Part shown: in pieces, positions 19,820-31,000 of the stretch
How the letters are laid out: the number at the start of each line of letters is the position of its first letter
How positions within the stretch are numbered: position 1 is the stretch's first letter
Source of the DNA: Bacteroidota bacterium
GTDB taxonomy: Bacteria > Bacteroidota > Bacteroidia > Flavobacteriales > Flavobacteriaceae
Length of the DNA stretch: 64,000 nt
NCBI GenBank assembly: GCA_029557895.1
Contig: JAKQHT010000011.1
Location: 62,001 to 126,000, forward strand
Direction: 5' to 3'
Notes under the pieces: generated by a model
Told to the model about the DNA's origin: nothing
Seen by the model: only the letters and a program-made list of their open reading frames with translations
Database searches by the model: none
Translations under genes and position numbers: made by a program

Positions 19820-20718
19820 TATCTCAAAAATTTATCTATAACATACACAATTTGCAGCAACGTAATATAGGACACACTGGCAAGCATAAGTTGCTTTGCC
19901 GCCTGTACGGTTCGCTTCTTAAACAACAACAATGCGTATCGCAACATGAACAGCCCCAGAACCAACACAATTGCCGCAGCCACATATGAAAGCTTTAAAT
20001 CGCCCGTAAACCCAAAAACGGGAATCAGCGATGCCAATATTGTCCATACGGTATAGAGAATGGTCTGTGCAGCAGTCCCTTTGTCTTGCTTTCCGGTGGG
20101 CAACATATAAAAACCACCTTTTTGGTAATCATCAAAAAGAAACCATCCGATGGCCCAAAAATGAGGAAACTGCCAAAAAAATTGGATAGCAAAAAGGGTG
20201 CCCGGCTCAATGCCAAAATCATTTCGCGCTGCGACCCAGCCCAACATAAACGGAATGGCACCAGGAATCGCACCTACAAAAACCGCCAGAGGCGTTTTGG
20301 TCTTCAACGGCGTATAGGCACAAGTGTACAGAAATATGGAAATGGCCGCATACATCGCCGTTCTTGGATTAATGATGTACAACGAAACCACGCCCAAAAC
20401 CGTGAATATCACCGCTATGGCAAACGCCGTGTTGACAGACATACGCCCTGCGGGGATTGGCCTGTTCTTGGTGCGGTCCATAAGGACATCGAGATCGCGT
20501 TCAATAATCTGATTATAGGCATTAGAAGCACCGACCATAAAATAACCTCCAAATGCCAGTAGCACCAATGTGGCAAAATCTATCTTATCAACACCCAACA
20601 AATAACCTGCTATGGATGAAAACACAACACTAAGCGACAACCCCATTTTGGTGATCTGCTTAAAATCGTATAACAAGGAAACTGATTGGACTGATGTCTT
20701 TGATGTACCCAAAACCAA
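19819..20718 (-). CDS. ctaB: Protoheme IX farnesyltransferase (heme O synthase)
   Basis: 299 aa; ASNAYNQIIERDLDVLMDRTKNRPIPAGRM, YTPLKTKTPLAVFVGAIPGAIPFMLGW. Confidence 0.94.
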   Translation of the reverse strand: MVLGTSKTSVQSVSLLYDFKQITKMGLSLSVVFSSIAGYLLGVDKIDFATLVLLAFGGYFMVGASNAYNQIIERDLDVLMDRTKNRPIPAGRMSVNTAFAIAVIFTVLGVVSLYIINPRTAMYAAISIFLYTCAYTPLKTKTPLAVFVGAIPGAIPFMLGWVAARNDFGIEPGTLFAIQFFWQFPHFWAIGWFLFDDYQKGGFYMLPTGKQDKGTAAQTILYTVWTILASLIPVFGFTGDLKLSYVAAAIVLVLGLFMLRYALLLFKKRTVQAAKQLMLASVSYITLLQIVYVIDKFLR

Positions 20719-20748
20719 AATAAAATTTTAAAAAATGCCCAGCGATTG

Positions 20749-20780
20749 CAAAGATACCTTGAAAATTGGTTATGGGCAAA
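20749..20780 (-). promoter_or_regulatory. Bacteroidota-type promoter for ctaB-cox block
   Basis: Minus strand TTTG (20777-20780) - 20 nt - TATCTTTG (20749-20756). Confidence 0.7.
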
Positions 20781-20813
20781 GGCTTGGATAAGTAAATTTA
20801 TAAATAAGAACAA

Positions 20814-22922
20814 TCAATTGTCGATATACCAGTTGAACAGATCGGTCCTTAACCCCAAGGTGAACCAAACCGTATTGCTTTTGACAGCTTTGGCGTTTTC
20901 AGCTTCAGGATCAAAATTTCTGAAGCTTATATTGGCAAAAAGCTTGAGATTGGTCACGGGATTTACAAGATAACCACCATTGAGTTCCATTAAAAAGGTA
21001 CTCGCCTTGTTTCCTTGGCCAATTTTTACACCATTGTCAAAAGGCCTTTCATAGTAGTTCCTGTAGATATCGCCACCATAACTGAAATTGTCGTCTTCGG
21101 TATTGAAATCCATTCCTCGGGTCCCAAAAATTAATTTGGCATCAGCAAACCACCTTCCATAATCGTAACGGCCAATCAAGACCAGCTCGCTGAAGTTAGC
21201 GCCCCAAAGATGCGCCATGGGTTGGTTGTTATGGCCATAATTGAGAACTATGGTGTTGTGCGAGTAGGTATATGGCCTGACTCTGTTATATTCGGCTTGG
21301 AGCAGAAGGTTATCGACGTTAAAGGCATCAAAGTATTTGAGCCCCAACTGATATCCATACTTGTTCTTCCAACTTTTATTGCCTCCTTTAACGGCATCGA
21401 GTGAAAATTCATCAAGAATAAATTGCCAATAGAGGTTTACCTTGTTGTTCCACTTATATTTTGCCGAAGCGCCAAGAATGGCATTTCCGGCATCCTGGCC
21501 CGTTTCAAACTCTATGGCCCTGTAAAAAATGATCGGGTTCAGATAGTTGAGGTCAAAACCCCTGTCATTGGTATTGGTCCACATAACCGATTCAAACAAC
21601 CCAATATTCAAGCGCTTGGAAACATTATAGCTCAAATAATGGTTGGCAATATACTTGGTTTTGAAAGCTCCGCCCTCGGTCACTTCCCTTCTCACGTCCC
21701 GCAATGAAGTCCAGGTATTGGTGTATTTGATTTTCCAAAATTTGGTGTTCATTTTTATATAAGGGTATGGACTGGCCACATCGCTCTGCAAGAGTGACCG
21801 ATAACCATCGCCAATGAAATTCTTGCCATGTCCAAACTGGATATTGATAAAATCAGCGGGCGAATAGGATAGATACCCTTCGGCCACAGGATAATCAAAA
21901 CCACCATCTTTAAACGTTTTGGAAACACCCCGCCCGGGTACAATGGCTGGATCGCTTTCCGTTTTTAAACTATAGGCATATGCATTGTAATATTGGGCAA
22001 ACCGTCCCTGGCTTTCAAATATTGACGCAAAAAAATTGAGTTTTTTTCCCACGCCTCCTTGGATGAATATACCTCGGGTGTTGTTGTACGTAGAACTAAA
22101 ATCTGCCTCGGTATCCTTGCCCACCTGAAAGTCAAAAACCGGATCGAGCGTAAACCAATAATCCCTGCCTTGCACTTGCACCAAATGTTCGTCCCACAAT
22201 TTTCTGGACCACCAGCCGTCCGAGCCTTTCAACAAAGCGTTTTTTTCGGAAACAAAATCATGGTAAGGCGCAACCTCGCTATACACAAACGGCTTGACCG
22301 CCGTGTGGCTGTTGGTGCCCAAGGCATTCATTTTGCCGTCAAAGCGGGCATAGAAATGGTGGGTAAATGGAATGTTGAGCTGACTGGAAAACTCTTTATC
22401 ATCGTATTTGACCATCTCATCAGTAATGCTGTCATATTCGTTAGAAACGGTCTCGTTCAAATCTCGGGTCTTTTTGGCATAGCTTGCAATTTGTTGCTCA
22501 CTTTTTTCGATGTCCACAGGATCGACCAGAGGGATTTTTATTCCAATAGAATATTGCACAAACGTGGGTTTACCATTATAGGTGCTTGGTTCCACTTTTG
22601 GCAAACCGCCAAATACACGTCTTGTTTCTTCTTTTAACTCATCGTTGATGGCGTCAATGTAAATGACTTTGATGGCGCCTTCTGCACCAACCTCAAAAAG
22701 TACGTTGATATCGCCTTTGTAGCCTTGACCACTCACTTTTTCCGGCACGTTAAAATGTTCAAAAATAAACCTGTTCAGCTTGTTGTTGAAGCAGTTTTTG
22801 AGATTTTCAATGGGCTCTGATTCACATCCGGGAAATACCGGGGGCTTTTCGTTGGACCCAATGTTCTGCGCAATGAGCAATGTGTGAGCCGATACAAATA
22901 TCAAAAGTAAGAGCTTTTTCAT
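20814..22922 (-). CDS. remB: Gliding motility protein RemB-like outer membrane protein
   Basis: 702 aa; signal peptide, N-terminal FPGCE...TonB-C-like region, then beta-barrel-like sequence (FINIQFGHGKNFIGDGYRSLLQSD); RemB call from recall of flavobacterial proteins. Confidence 0.72.
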   Translation of the reverse strand: MKKLLLLIFVSAHTLLIAQNIGSNEKPPVFPGCESEPIENLKNCFNNKLNRFIFEHFNVPEKVSGQGYKGDINVLFEVGAEGAIKVIYIDAINDELKEETRRVFGGLPKVEPSTYNGKPTFVQYSIGIKIPLVDPVDIEKSEQQIASYAKKTRDLNETVSNEYDSITDEMVKYDDKEFSSQLNIPFTHHFYARFDGKMNALGTNSHTAVKPFVYSEVAPYHDFVSEKNALLKGSDGWWSRKLWDEHLVQVQGRDYWFTLDPVFDFQVGKDTEADFSSTYNNTRGIFIQGGVGKKLNFFASIFESQGRFAQYYNAYAYSLKTESDPAIVPGRGVSKTFKDGGFDYPVAEGYLSYSPADFINIQFGHGKNFIGDGYRSLLQSDVASPYPYIKMNTKFWKIKYTNTWTSLRDVRREVTEGGAFKTKYIANHYLSYNVSKRLNIGLFESVMWTNTNDRGFDLNYLNPIIFYRAIEFETGQDAGNAILGASAKYKWNNKVNLYWQFILDEFSLDAVKGGNKSWKNKYGYQLGLKYFDAFNVDNLLLQAEYNRVRPYTYSHNTIVLNYGHNNQPMAHLWGANFSELVLIGRYDYGRWFADAKLIFGTRGMDFNTEDDNFSYGGDIYRNYYERPFDNGVKIGQGNKASTFLMELNGGYLVNPVTNLKLFANISFRNFDPEAENAKAVKSNTVWFTLGLRTDLFNWYIDN

Positions 22923-23113
22923 AAGTGGAATGTAACCTAAATATTACCGGCGAAAGATACTATTTTTTTCAAATAAGCGAAGTAAAAACCGTTGTCAAAG
23001 GGTAAGCTACGGTTTTTCATAACCGCGTTACTTCTATACAGCATAAAAGGCTTTAGACAAGTTGTATATATCAGAAACTGTCATTTTGAGCTTTTTCATA
23101 ACTGTCATTTTGC

Positions 23114-23191
23114 AACAAAGGCAAAATTCCCATTTTATTGCATGGGTTGTTACATACGTTCTGGAAGTATTGTCAACAATTTGCCTTTGTT
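23114..23191. other. Structured intergenic element: 12-bp perfect inverted repeat enclosing a smaller hairpin
   Basis: AACAAAGGCAAA (23114-23125) / TTTGCCTTTGTT (23180-23191); inner CCCAT(23129-23133)/ATGGG(23142-23146). Confidence 0.55.
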
Positions 23192-23404
23192 TGTATTTCA
23201 CAATCTGAACCCTAATGTTTTGGGCGCCACTGTCGCAATAGCCTGCAGTCAAGCCTGCGTTAAGTTACTTTGGGATTGCTTGGCCAACTTTTCTAATACA
23301 CGTATCTGTCGCGATTTATTATTTAAAGCGAAAGCGCAACTTGTGAAGACCGTGTCAATTTCCATTTTATTGAAATCAAAAGACCAATGTAGTGTACCAA
23401 AAAC

Positions 23405-23433
23405 AGAAAACCCATCCGAAATTTTTGGATGGG
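23405..23433 (-). terminator. Putative terminator downstream of tonB
   Basis: Minus strand CCCATCC-AAAAATTTC-GGATGGG followed by TTTTC. Confidence 0.6.
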
Positions 23434-23461
23434 CTCACGAAGTTTGAGTTCTATCTGTTTA

Positions 23462-24187
23462 TTAATCTTGCACTTGGAACAGGATTGGCAAAGAGTAAGG
23501 CACGGTTACAGGTTTTCCCCTTTGCTTACCGGGTTGCATTTTGGGCAACATCCCGATTACTCTTTTTGCTTCTTTTTCCAATCCGGGATGTGGTGCCCTG
23601 GCCATAATATTAACTATATCGCCATTCTTGTCGATTTTGAAGGTCATGATAATACGCTGTTTACCAGAAAGCCCAAGCTCTCCAGCCAAATCGGTATTGA
23701 ATTTTTTGTTTACAAAGTCGCTGATTTTCTTTGACATACAATCCCTTCTTGCGGCATTTGTCTTTTCTTTTTCACAACCAGGAAACACAGGAACGTTTTC
23801 AATGACTGTAAACGGTATCTCTTCCTCCTCTTCAACTTCCTGAACCTTTACCTCTTCAGCCTTGACAATTTTTTCTTCCTGACTGGTCTCTGTTGACTTG
23901 ATGACGGTTTCCTCTACTTCTTTCTCGTCTTCAACGACCTCGATTACTTCAGGTATTGCTGGCGGTGGCGGTGGCGGTGGCGGAGGTGTTAAGTTTTGCT
24001 CTGTAATCGGAATTTCCTCTTCCAACTCATTTTCCATAACCAATTGGCCAATGTCGATAGCTTCCTTATCGTATGTCTTGTAATTGATGGCGATATAGGT
24101 AAACAAAAGCATCAGCGCAAGCCCGACCGCGAAATAGATAGAACTATTTCTGCTTACATCGGATTTTGGATTTTTTTTTGGTTCCAT
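23462..24187 (-). CDS. Energy transducer TonB
   Basis: 241 aa; N-terminal TM, 9-proline run, acidic linker, C-terminal VFPGCEKEK...IMARAPHPGLEKEAKRVIGMLPKMQPGKQRGKPVTVPYSLPI. Confidence 0.92.
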   Translation of the reverse strand: MEPKKNPKSDVSRNSSIYFAVGLALMLLFTYIAINYKTYDKEAIDIGQLVMENELEEEIPITEQNLTPPPPPPPPPAIPEVIEVVEDEKEVEETVIKSTETSQEEKIVKAEEVKVQEVEEEEEIPFTVIENVPVFPGCEKEKTNAARRDCMSKKISDFVNKKFNTDLAGELGLSGKQRIIMTFKIDKNGDIVNIMARAPHPGLEKEAKRVIGMLPKMQPGKQRGKPVTVPYSLPILFQVQD

Positions 24188-24247
24188 GTTTTTGTAATGT
24201 TTTTAAGATTGCTAAATTAACCAATAAATAGTCAAAAAAACAAATGA

Positions 24248-24634
24248 TTAATTAATATTTACTATTCGCCTGAAGACCAGCACAAATACAATTGCGGTCA
24301 AAACCCCTAAACAATTTGCAAAAATGTCGTAGACATCTCCTGTTCTGGTCTCGGTAAGGGTTTCTTGTAAAACCTCAATAATTATGCCACAAACCAAAGA
24401 CACCGTTACGGAAAACACAATTTTATATGGCGTTCTCCTAAATCTAAAATGGTTGTACCACAACAGGGTCATCACCATATAGGCTCCGGAATGGTAGACC
24501 TTATCATCAAAAGAAGACCCGAGCTTTGGCACTTCATTTAGATTGATCAGGCTCATAGCCAAGATAAAAACCGTATAGCAAAGAGCTAACGGGAATGCTG
24601 TTTTTTTAAGCACCAATGAGCTGCTTGTAGCCAT
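24248..24634 (-). CDS. VanZ family protein
   Basis: ORF 24248..24655; [18 protein letters not shown]...[32 protein letters not shown]; probable start at 24634, overlapping gcvH. Confidence 0.82.
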   Translation of the reverse strand: MATSSSLVLKKTAFPLALCYTVFILAMSLINLNEVPKLGSSFDDKVYHSGAYMVMTLLWYNHFRFRRTPYKIVFSVTVSLVCGIIIEVLQETLTETRTGDVYDIFANCLGVLTAIVFVLVFRRIVNIN

Positions 24635-24986
24635 CGGCAGATAGCAACTGGTCAACCTGCGATAGGTCAGAACATTTTATTTTGATCATCCAGCCATCGC
24701 CGTAGGGATCAGAATTTACATTTTCCGGCTTATCTTCCAATAGGCTGTTGAACTCAATGATTTCTCCTGACAATGGCAAAAAGAGGTCAGACACCGTTTT
24801 TACGGCTTCGACCGTTCCGAACACTTCCTCTGCGTCGAGGGTTTCGTCAAGCGTTTCAACTTCTACATAGACAATGTCACCAAGTTCGCCCTGGGCAAAA
24901 TCGGTTATGCCTACCGTGGCTACGTCGCCTTCAATCCTGACCCACTCGTGGTCTTTGGTGTATTTTAAATCTGAAGGTATATTCAT
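24606..24986 (-). CDS. gcvH: Glycine cleavage system protein H
   Basis: 126 aa; [10 protein letters not shown]...[22 protein letters not shown]. Confidence 0.95.
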   Translation of the reverse strand: MNIPSDLKYTKDHEWVRIEGDVATVGITDFAQGELGDIVYVEVETLDETLDAEEVFGTVEAVKTVSDLFLPLSGEIIEFNSLLEDKPENVNSDPYGDGWMIKIKCSDLSQVDQLLSADGYKQLIGA

Positions 24987-25006
24987 CGTTAATTTTTTTG
25001 TTGCAA

Positions 25007-25038
25007 CAAATGTAATTTTTAATCGGGTTTATTTCAAA
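25007..25038 (-). promoter_or_regulatory. Bacteroidota-type promoter for gcvH in sprA-gcvH gap
   Basis: Minus strand TTTG (25035-25038) - 20 nt - TACATTTG (25007-25014); ATG at 24986. Confidence 0.72.
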
Positions 25039-25039
25039 A

Positions 25040-28000
25040 TTAATTTCCAAAATTATACCTCAAGGTTATGCCCGATCGAATGGTCGTTTGCGGGAAAGCT
25101 GTTGAGATGGCATATTCCGAAAATGTATAATCAAAATAGAAAATGCCCGTCAGGTACTTGCTGAACGCATAATCGGCTTTGTATTTGATGCCCCAAATAG
25201 TCTGTCCGGAAGTGATCTGGTTGTTGTCCAGGTCGAGGTATCTAATGATGGTCTTGTTGTCTCGAAGCGAAATATCGAGAGACATATTGAGGTCGCTCTT
25301 GATGATTTGTCCCGGACCGGCAAGTTTTGATCGGATTCTCACATCTTTGAACTTATATCCCAGCCCAACAATGTACTCCATGCCCTGAATCTCGGTCAGC
25401 AGGTTGTTGTCAAAACTCAGCGACAAGATCCTATCTTTTTTGATCTCCGTAAGAATCTTCACGGAGTTTTTCATCTCAAAATCAATCTTTACCAATGGAC
25501 TGAACTGTTCTTCAAGATTTATGTTGCTGAATAGGGTTTGGTTTTTATAATTGCCAGACTGGTCAAAGACATCGGGGTTTTGGTCGTCGTATTCTTGTGT
25601 CCTGTCTGGTGCGATGTAATCCAGATTGGTCCTAAACTGGTTGATGGTATAGCTCGATCTGTAACCGTGCGTAACTGAAAATCGTTTGAAATTCTTTTTA
25701 AACCACGGCAATCTCATGAAACCGGTGTACCTCAACTGCCAGTTAGGTATAGGAATATTCCTGAAGGCCCCCAGTTTTACATTATCTGGGTCGGAACCCT
25801 GATATGCCGACAAAAACGATGGCAGTAAGACCCTCTGGCTGTTTTTGCCAAATCCTAACGGATATCCCTCGGCATCCAAACTATAGTTGGTGTTACCATA
25901 AAACGCTCTTGCGAGTCTGTGCGCAATCACCATTCGGTTGGCCTTGAAATCTTCAAAAGCATCCGAATGTATCTCATCGCTCTTTCCAAATGCCGTCTTG
26001 ATGAGTGCCGTGGAAATATTGAAGTTGCCATATGAATTTGGAGTGAGGTGATTATAGTCGAGCTCGCCATCGCCATCAAGGTCTTCAACCCTGAAGTTTT
26101 CACTGAAATTCTTTGAATATGTCCTGTTGCCGTTAAGGTCTATCTTCAGGTCCTTGATAATCTCAAGATTTGCCGAAACATCTAGGATCCGGTTGGCAAC
26201 TTCGGTGTATTGTTCGTTAAAATCTGGGTAAACGGTCAGCCAGCCATTTCTTGCCACCATATCGCGAATGTCGTTCTGACTGCCAAAGGTGTAGCCCAAA
26301 GTCGGTTTTAAGGTGCCGATAAATCCGGGCGTGCGCAAATAACCCGGCAGATAGGTACCGTTGTTCTCAGTGTAGTTGATCTGTATGCGCTTGATCATGG
26401 TCAGGACATCAACAAATGTATTGAATGTTTTCTCACCCGTGCTCAATGATGCGTTGCCCGACTGACCGGCATTGGTCCCTCTGGACAAACCAGTTACATT
26501 TGAGTCTTCGTTTTTACCCTTACCGCCGTCCTCTTTTGAAGGAACTACGGATCGTCTTGCTGAAGCGCCAGAAGTCTTACCGGTCTTTTTTACCAATCCT
26601 AAATATTTGTACAGTTCTTGCATGTTGAACGTCGAATTGATAACATGGGTATTGGCGTTTTGAATGGTGTTGCCCAAATTGTACACATTGGTTTCGAGGG
26701 TCACCGGATCGGTTATGGGCAAATTCATGTTCAGATCCGAACCCTTTTGCCATTGGAAATCTCCGGTATAAGAATATGTGGCCCTTAAGAAACTCAAAGT
26801 CGGTATTTTGTAGAGTGGAACTTCATAATTCACCTGTAACCGCTGGCTCTGGATGTTGGGATCGCCAAAATCAAAAAAACCGTCCCACACGTCGAGCGTT
26901 GGGTCTTGCCTGCCATTTATTCTGTCATCAATAAAATAATTCCTTACTATATTGCTGTTGGCGGCCGTAAAGTTGAAACTCAAGGCGTTGGTAATATTGT
27001 AGTTAATGGCATATTGAAAATCAAAACGATAGTCCCGCCTGAAGAGTTCTTCTAAACCTATATTATTTCCCGTAAGGTCAACCTCTCGGAATTTCTGTTT
27101 GTTGAATTGCCTCAAGATGTCCGTATTGACGGAAAAACTGGTTGGTACTGGGTTAAAATTGAAGTCCTTCAGTATCTTCCAATATCTTCCTGTAAAAAGC
27201 GAATCGTTCTTTTTAAAAGGTTCAATGCTCTTTGGCGTAAAACTATAGCTGTAATTGGCTCCTGCCCTGACCCTTTGATCCAAAGAATTTTCAATTTCAA
27301 AATCACGGTGCTCAACTTTGTTGTACGAATAATTGAACGTTAAATTTTCCACATCGTAAAAGTGTGGCTTTGCGTCGCCCGTCTTTGTCTTTCTAACACC
27401 TATAAAATTGATACTCTGTCTCTTGGTGTAATTTTCGTTTACTTTTAGGATTGAATCCCTATTGTTGGTGTTGTCCAATTGGGTCTGCAATTTTATGTCT
27501 CTGTAAAACTCGTCATATTCAGGTGTAATAATCTCTTCTCCCTGACCATAATTGAAAGGGATCTGGAGTCCCCATTTTTTTGGTAGCAACTGTCCTAAAT
27601 TGACATTTGTGACCACATCGTATTGCTTTACATCTTCACGGCTCCTTTCGTTTGGTTTTTGCTCAATGGTGCCAAAACCGATGGTGCTTCGTCTGCCCGT
27701 GGCGCTGATATTTGCAAAATCTGCCAAATTGGTATCCACACTCAAAACAGCTGCCCACCCACCTTCGTTTTCAAGGTCGGCAAGCCTCAATTCGTTGAAC
27801 CACACTTCGCCACAAACATTACTGACACTGTTGTTGCGGATCCCTACCATAAGCACCCTGATATCGCCAAAATTAGGGTTTCCTTTTATAGCCACACGTG
27901 TTTCTCCTACTTCAAAAGGCTCGCCGGCACCGATTTCTTGAACACCATCAGATGTCACATTATAATAGGTGGGATCTATGTTTGTGAGCGTGCCATTACT

Positions 28001-31000
28001 GATACCTATCGACTTGATTTCCTGTAAGACTTTCAATTCTAAATTGATTTCGTTCTGGCTGGGCCAAACATCGGTTGGAGACAAGCTCCCGGATGAAACG
28101 GTCAATGGCACGGCAATCTCATAGAAATTTTCGGTAAAATCATTTCCCATTCGTATAAAACCCACAAGGTCACCATCGCCAAGCAGATTGTTATCTTGCG
28201 GCTCGGCGTGCATAAACATGCGAAGCTTTTTATACTGTCGCATATCGACGTTTATATTTTTGAAAACGCCCCTAGCATCTGTCGGTATTAAATTACAAAC
28301 TTCTACCACAAGCGATTGTTCATTTTGACGAATGATGTTGTTGTTGTTGTTAAGCTGTTCTAGTTCAACACCCGGCGGCAACACGTAATTGCCGTCATTT
28401 TCTTGCAGTCCAATGACACCCACGCTGAACTCTGCATCGGGACTGTTATTGGTTGCATCATTGTCAAGATCTTGCGTGTAACGCCTCCAATCGCTTCGTA
28501 CCAAATCCAATGTTGCGAAACGGAGTACCGTGGGTTGGGTAAATTCTTTTAGGTACATCCTCGCAAAACGTATGGATCTGACATCTGAAATTCCGCCTAT
28601 GGCTCTAGTGGGCTGTGTTATCGGTATCCTGAACTGGTACCAGGTCACCTGACGGTTCTGCCCGTTGGGAAGTGTCACATTCCTGACTTTTATATCGTTG
28701 ATTAGAGGATTGTTGGCATTTAGCGAACTTTGATTGATATTTACTTCATATTCATAGTAACTATCAATCGTGTTCATGGTGTTATCACGGTTTATATCCT
28801 CTACGTCGGGCTGGGTTGTTGAACCGCGGTTAGTATCGGAAAACACATCGGGCGAATTGCCTTCAGGACCATTGTAGCGCTTGTATCTTTGGAAAATATC
28901 TCCTTCGGTGTTTAAATAGTAAACATAATTATCATTTGAAGGATCCGGTCCAAAACTTGCTCCGTTTGGAATGTACAATGCTTCTTCGGCATCATCAAAT
29001 CCATCATAACCTACATCTTGGTTGGCACGCTCGTCTCCAGTGGTCGAAAACGCATAAATAAGGGACTGGTTCTGCGGTACCACATAGGTAAATGCTGAAT
29101 TGAGCAATGGCTGTATGTTACCATCTTGTGGCAACCCGTTCTCATATTGCTTTCTCCCATCCTTTAGGATATCTTCGGAAATGTTCCCCAGGTTGATGGT
29201 GAGCTTTCCACCTGGATTTGAGGTATTGTCCAAAAATGGATCCTGGATCCAAAAATCGATATATTCTACATTGGACTGCTCAAAATCGGTAGTGGTTATT
29301 GCTCTGGTAATACCCGCCCAGCTTTGCAATGGATTGCTCAACACATTGTTTTCTGAACCGGGCTGAAAGTTGTATGGCCCTCTTTCACTTGGGTAATATG
29401 CCAAATCCAACGTATTGATCACCGTACTCTGTCCTTGCACGATGTCCACCTCCGGAAAAATTTCGTCCACGAAGACACGGCGGGCGTAAAGATTGGAAAT
29501 ATCATCATCGGAAATACCTCCAGGGCGTTGGCTGCTATAAAAAATTGGATCGATGGAATACCAGTTGAGCATCGCCCTGTTGTAGCCGTTCTGGATGCCA
29601 TTATCATCTTCAGTAGGTCCTCCAATACCAAGTTCACGTGGCCTGCTCGACAAGAACCAGGCTTGGGGCGATAAGAGATCTATGGCGCCTTGTGTGCCTT
29701 CAAAATCATCGACATAGACTGTAGCTTCGCCATCAAAATTGGTGCCTTTGGGGGCTCCTGGGGCCAAAAAGGCAAATTCGCCCCTTACGGAAAGATTGGA
29801 TGGCGCATCGGTATCGATGTTGGGCAATTTGTTTACCAATCGGGTTAAAAACGGCAACTCGGTTGAGTAATTTCCGTAAATCCCAAAAATGGTATTGTTA
29901 ATGGATTCTGAATTATAATTGGCCTTTTGGGTTATCGGTCGTTCGCTCAGGTTCAAAACCGTGGCACCCATAACGAAGTTTTGGTTAAATTGATGTTCCA
30001 CATTAACGCCCGCAAACCTTCGTGTCTGTTGGCCAAACACGGCATTGTTTTCTACTGACACATTGATTGGCGTGTTTGACGCCTTCAGGGCTTCATCCAA
30101 GATCTGGACCCGACCCAACTGGTAATTCACTGTATAATCGATACCTTCTACTAAAACCCGTCCACCGGCTGTGACGACCACAGAACCTCTTGGCACGTTG
30201 AAGGCCCCGATGGGAATCCCATCGCCACTACTGGATTTATACCGCCCTTTTATCTGGAATTTGTTCTTTTCGCTATGTTCCAAAGCTGCTGTTTTTGTGG
30301 TCTTATAGAGCGCGTCATAAACATATTTTTGTTGGTTGGGGTTAAAAATCTGGCTCGCATAATCAGCTTCATTGTTACCGGGAATCCCATCATCGTCAAG
30401 TACGTCAAAGAGGTATCTTCCGAAAGGTTCAACTTTTGTAAAAATTATTTTTCCGTTTTGTGTTAAAACCGTCATACCGGGAACAAAATCGAAGAAGCCG
30501 TCTCCCCCTTCTTGTGGGTCGTTGTTTGAATTTAATCGATCCAGGTGGAACAGACGTATCAGGGGCGTGTCAATAATTTCGCCATCATCTGTCGGGTCAA
30601 AAGGGGTGTTGTTGTTAAATGTTGGAAATGTGGTACCTTCAACCGGTTTTATATAGTTCAAAGGAGATGCTTCTGTATAAAAAATATTTAGTCTGAAATC
30701 TTCCTGGCTCAACTGGAAAGCACCGGTGTCGTAGATGTTTTTCATCATCAAATTCCAAATTGGTTCCTCAACACTGGTAATGGCACTTTTCAACATTTTC
30801 AAAATGAGGGTTTGGTTGTTGACGATCTGGTTTCCTGTAACGGGATCGACATTCACATCGGTAGCATCTATGCCGTCATTGGCAAATTCGCCCACCTGAA
30901 ACACTTGTCCTCCAACGGTAAATTGGAAAGCCACTGCCAGGATTTCATCATTGAGCAAACGCTGGTTCAAGGAAATGTATCCCAATTGCGAATTGAGGAC

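Noticed and set aside
23034-23252. 72-aa minus-strand ORF (MTAGYCDSGAQNIRVQIVKYKQRQIV...) considered as an IS1634-type transposase start
   Set aside because: Similarity impression too weak to call a transposase; kept only as part of the unexplained gap finding.
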